64,000 nt of DNA, taken from assembly GCF_041080625.1 (NCBI RefSeq), contig NZ_CP163518.1, positions 496,001 through 560,000 on the forward strand. Direction: 5' to 3'. Numbering within the stretch: the stretch's first letter is position 1; every line of letters begins with the position of its first letter. Below the pieces are notes generated by a model that saw nothing but the letters and a program-made list of their open reading frames with translations, was not told where the DNA came from and made no database searches. The DNA comes from Streptomyces sp. CG1 (GTDB taxonomy: Bacteria > Actinomycetota > Actinomycetes > Streptomycetales > Streptomycetaceae). Positions 62,069 through 64,000 of the stretch are shown piece after piece. The translations under genes and the position numbers were made by a program.

Positions 62069-63331
62069 ATGAAAAGGGAAGCCGAAGAAAAACCAGGGAA
62101 CCGCTCGGCACAAAATGGTCCGCCGCTTATCGCCACCGACCCCCACGCCGCATACGAACATCTGCGCGAACAGGCCCCGGCCTGCCCGATCCGGTCCGTC
62201 GAAGGCTCGCTGATGTGGATCGTCGCGCGACACGACGGCGTCCGTTCCGTACTCGGCGACGCGCGTTTCGCGAACAACCCCGCTTCAGTGCCCGGCGGAA
62301 AGGCGCCCTTGCTGCAGGTCAACGCCATGCGCCGGCTGGGCCTCGACGAAGAGCTGATCCCGTACCTGGCCGACACACTCCTGGACAGCGACGGCAAGGA
62401 GCACAGCCGGCTGCGCCGCCTGGTGACGCCCGCGTTCTCGGCGCGCAAGGTCAAAGCGCTGGGCTCCCGGATCGAACGCCTCACCGACGACCTGCTCGAC
62501 ACCCTGCCGCAGCACGCCACCGACGGCGTGGCCGACCTGCTCGAGCACTTCGCCTATCCGCTGCCGATCACCGTCATCGGCGAGCTGGTCGGGGTGCCGG
62601 CCACCGATCTGCCCGCCTGGCTGCGCTGGACCCACGACCTCTCCTTCAACCAGCAGGCCCTGGGCGAGACGTTACGGCCACTCATCGACTACACCTACGA
62701 CCTTGTCCGGCGCCGCTACGCCGAGCCCGGCGAGGACGTGATCAGCGATCTGATCCGGGCCCGGGACGCCGACGGCGACCGGCTCTCCGACCGCGAGCTG
62801 GTCACCATGGTGCTCAGCCTGGTCATCGCGGGGCACGACACCACCGCCAACTTCATCGCCAACAGCATCTGGGCGTTGCTGACCCACCCGGATCAGCTCG
62901 CCCTGCTGCGTGCCGACCCCGGACTCATGCCGCAGGCCGTGCAGGAGCTGCTGCGCTGGTGCGGGCCGGTTCTGGTGTCCCGGATGCGGTATGCCACGGA
63001 AGATGTGGACCTCGGCTGGACCAGCTTCCAGACCGGTGACGCCGTCACGGCGGCGCTCAGCGGCGCCAACTACGACCCGCGCGAGTTCGAGGACCCCGGC
63101 AGGCTGGACATCACCCGGCAGCACCGCGGCCGGGGCGAGGTGCACCTCTCGTTCGGCGCCGGTCCGCACTACTGCCTCGGCGCGGCACTGGCCCGTCACG
63201 AGGCCGAGACGGCGCTGAGCCGTCTGCTGGCCCGCCACCCCGACCTGGCTCTGGCCGAGCCCGCGGAGCAACTGCAGTGGCACGCCGTGTCCGGCATGCG
63301 CAAGCTGGCCCGGTTGCCGGTGCGGCTCTAA
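62069..63331 (+). CDS. Cytochrome P450, divergent from the cluster regulator
   Basis: A 420-aa bacterial P450. The I-helix is normal (LVIAGHDTTANF, about 251-262), ExxR lies in ELLR (near 293), and the haem motif SFGAGPHYCLGAALARHE has Cys369. ATG 62069 is chosen over the ATG six bases upstream because GAGG (62059-62062) is then correctly spaced. Leu202 is a TTA codon (62672-62674). It is transcribed away from the main operon across a shared regulatory region. The cyclomarin cluster has P450s for epoxidising the N-prenyl group and hydroxylating side chains, and this gene and the other P450 here are the candidates. Sequence alone does not tell which does what. Confidence 0.92.
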   Translation: MKREAEEKPGNRSAQNGPPLIATDPHAAYEHLREQAPACPIRSVEGSLMWIVARHDGVRSVLGDARFANNPASVPGGKAPLLQVNAMRRLGLDEELIPYLADTLLDSDGKEHSRLRRLVTPAFSARKVKALGSRIERLTDDLLDTLPQHATDGVADLLEHFAYPLPITVIGELVGVPATDLPAWLRWTHDLSFNQQALGETLRPLIDYTYDLVRRRYAEPGEDVISDLIRARDADGDRLSDRELVTMVLSLVIAGHDTTANFIANSIWALLTHPDQLALLRADPGLMPQAVQELLRWCGPVLVSRMRYATEDVDLGWTSFQTGDAVTAALSGANYDPREFEDPGRLDITRQHRGRGEVHLSFGAGPHYCLGAALARHEAETALSRLLARHPDLALAEPAEQLQWHAVSGMRKLARLPVRL

Positions 63332-63768
63332 GTGCCCTCTTCGTTCCCCGTCTCGGGCTCCAGGACACCCGAGACGGGGCGCTTGGGGTCCTTGCCCAGC
63401 TGCCGCCAGCGTTCGTGCTCGATCTCGTCCACGTGCCTCAGCGCCCAGCCGTCGAGATCCCGGGCGTAGGCCTCCGGGGCGTACGCCGCCTGCGGCACCG
63501 CGAGTTGCGGCAGTTCCTCGCCGGGTTCCTGTCTCATCGGCTGGGCGAGCCCGGCGTGCCAGCGCTGCTCGTCGGGCAGATAGCGCTCCTTGACCGATTC
63601 CGTCCGGATGCCGACCAGCACGGCGATCTCCGACCAACCAGCACCCTGCTCGCGGGCGTTCAGCACCGCGGCAGTCACGAGCTTGTCGACTTGCGAGCGC
63701 ACCCTGAGGGCCTCTACTGATGATCTTTGTGTGATGTCGCACCGCGGCCGGCGATCGTCGCAGTTCAA
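63328..63768 (-). CDS. Hypothetical protein with HTH-like segment, probably the downstream half of a disrupted gene
   Basis: A 146-aa frame whose central part (VTAAVLNAREQGAGWSEIAV, then LVGIRTESVKERYLP) has the WxxIaxxlGixxxsvxxRY pattern of small actinobacterial HTH proteins in which a longer N-terminal helical domain normally precedes it. That domain is found upstream in a separate frame (63788-63949), so the first about 25 residues here are probably not genuine and the gene looks frame-broken. It converges on and overlaps the P450 gene by three bases. Function unknown. Confidence 0.5.
   Translation of the reverse strand: MNCDDRRPRCDITQRSSVEALRVRSQVDKLVTAAVLNAREQGAGWSEIAVLVGIRTESVKERYLPDEQRWHAGLAQPMRQEPGEELPQLAVPQAAYAPEAYARDLDGWALRHVDEIEHERWRQLGKDPKRPVSGVLEPETGNEEGT
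63346..63379. terminator. 12-bp-stem hairpin past the P450 stop
   Basis: CCCCGTCTCGGG (63346-63357) pairs exactly with CCCGAGACGGGG (63368-63379), 15 nt after the P450 stop codon. It lies inside the 3' end of the convergent hypothetical frame. Confidence 0.75.
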
Positions 63769-63787
63769 GCGGATGCCGTCGACGACA

Positions 63788-63949
63788 TCACGCGTGGAAT
63801 CTCAGTAACAGGAGGTCGCCGGGTCGGCGCTGCCCGTCGTCCAGGGTCGGGACGAGCCTCAGGGCGTCATCGACCACGTCACGCGCCCGGTCGGAAAGGA
63901 CGAGCCGGGCCAGTGCGGCCGGTGTGTTCGGACCAGCTTCATCGGACAC
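63788..63949 (-). pseudogene. N-terminal fragment of the disrupted HTH gene
   Basis: A 53-aa frame from GTG 63949, MSDEAGPNTPAALARLVLSD then RARDVVDDALRLVP, that stops at 63788. It looks like the usual first domain of the protein whose HTH part lies at 63328-63700. A deletion or frameshift between them is likely. The remaining 51 bases to the window end show nothing clear. Confidence 0.4.
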
Positions 63950-64000
63950 GTCTCGATGCTACCCGCCAAGGCGGTCCGGGTGGGTCCGCGCGCAGTCGGC

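Noticed and set aside
59105..62233. Open frame extending the LuxR regulator by about 130 residues upstream of 61834
   Set aside because: The extension runs through the tandem repeat and the promoter, has poor codon use, and overlaps the start of the divergent P450. ATG 61834 begins the family's normal N-terminus.

Overview
The window is very GC-rich, with G/C-ending codons, 4-bp ATGA stop/start overlaps and rare TTA codons, which points to a Streptomyces-like actinomycete chromosome. It is mainly two secondary-metabolite gene clusters with resistance/export genes and decayed DNA between them. Domain and family calls are read by eye from the translations; no database search was run.

Region 1 (1-4350): the 3' part of a P1B-type metal ATPase with a C-terminal hemerythrin domain, broken by a frameshift near 640; a decayed MerR-like HTH gene; a secreted trypsin-like protease; and about 700 bp without a convincing gene.

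Region 2 (4351-22669, all minus strand): an NRPS-PKS cluster I cannot match to a known product. In transcription order it is an asparagine-synthetase-like ATPase whose Cys2 is replaced by Ser, an acyl-CoA dehydrogenase-like protein, a 3143-aa NRPS, an MFS exporter, a KS-AT-ACP polyketide synthase and a type II thioesterase. The last five genes are coupled by 4-bp overlaps, or a 2-bp gap in one case. The NRPS carries an extra condensation-domain N-lobe and an extra C-lobe beside complete C domains. Its first carrier protein has no adenylation domain, one A domain has the textbook threonine code, and no terminal thioesterase is fused to the line.

Region 3 (22670-27866): a promoter region with two matching palindromes, a possible small ORF, a 14-TM MFS transporter fused to three carboxypeptidase-regulatory-like repeats, a strong bidirectional terminator, an epoxide-hydrolase-like protein and an IS481-type transposase remnant.

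Region 4 (27867-63331): a cyclomarin-type cluster. A 7884-aa, seven-module NRPS (7 A, 6 C, 7 PCP, two N-methyltransferases, terminal TE, no epimerase) sits with an MbtH protein, an indole prenyltransferase (CymD type), four genes resembling the cyclomarin route to 2-amino-3,5-dimethylhex-4-enoate (acylating aldehyde dehydrogenase, aldolase, methyltransferase, hydratase), a non-haem iron dioxygenase, two P450s and a LAL-family LuxR regulator. Module 4 has an exact Phe code. The two N-methylating modules are 2 and 6, as expected for an all-L cyclic heptapeptide. The NRPS gene contains long exact internal repeats with foreign-looking codon use, evidence of recent subdomain exchange.

Both clusters carry TTA codons in early or regulatory genes (asnB-like codon 14; LuxR codons 9 and 26; P450 codon 202), so both may depend on the bldA tRNA. 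The window ends with a frame-broken actinobacterial HTH gene.
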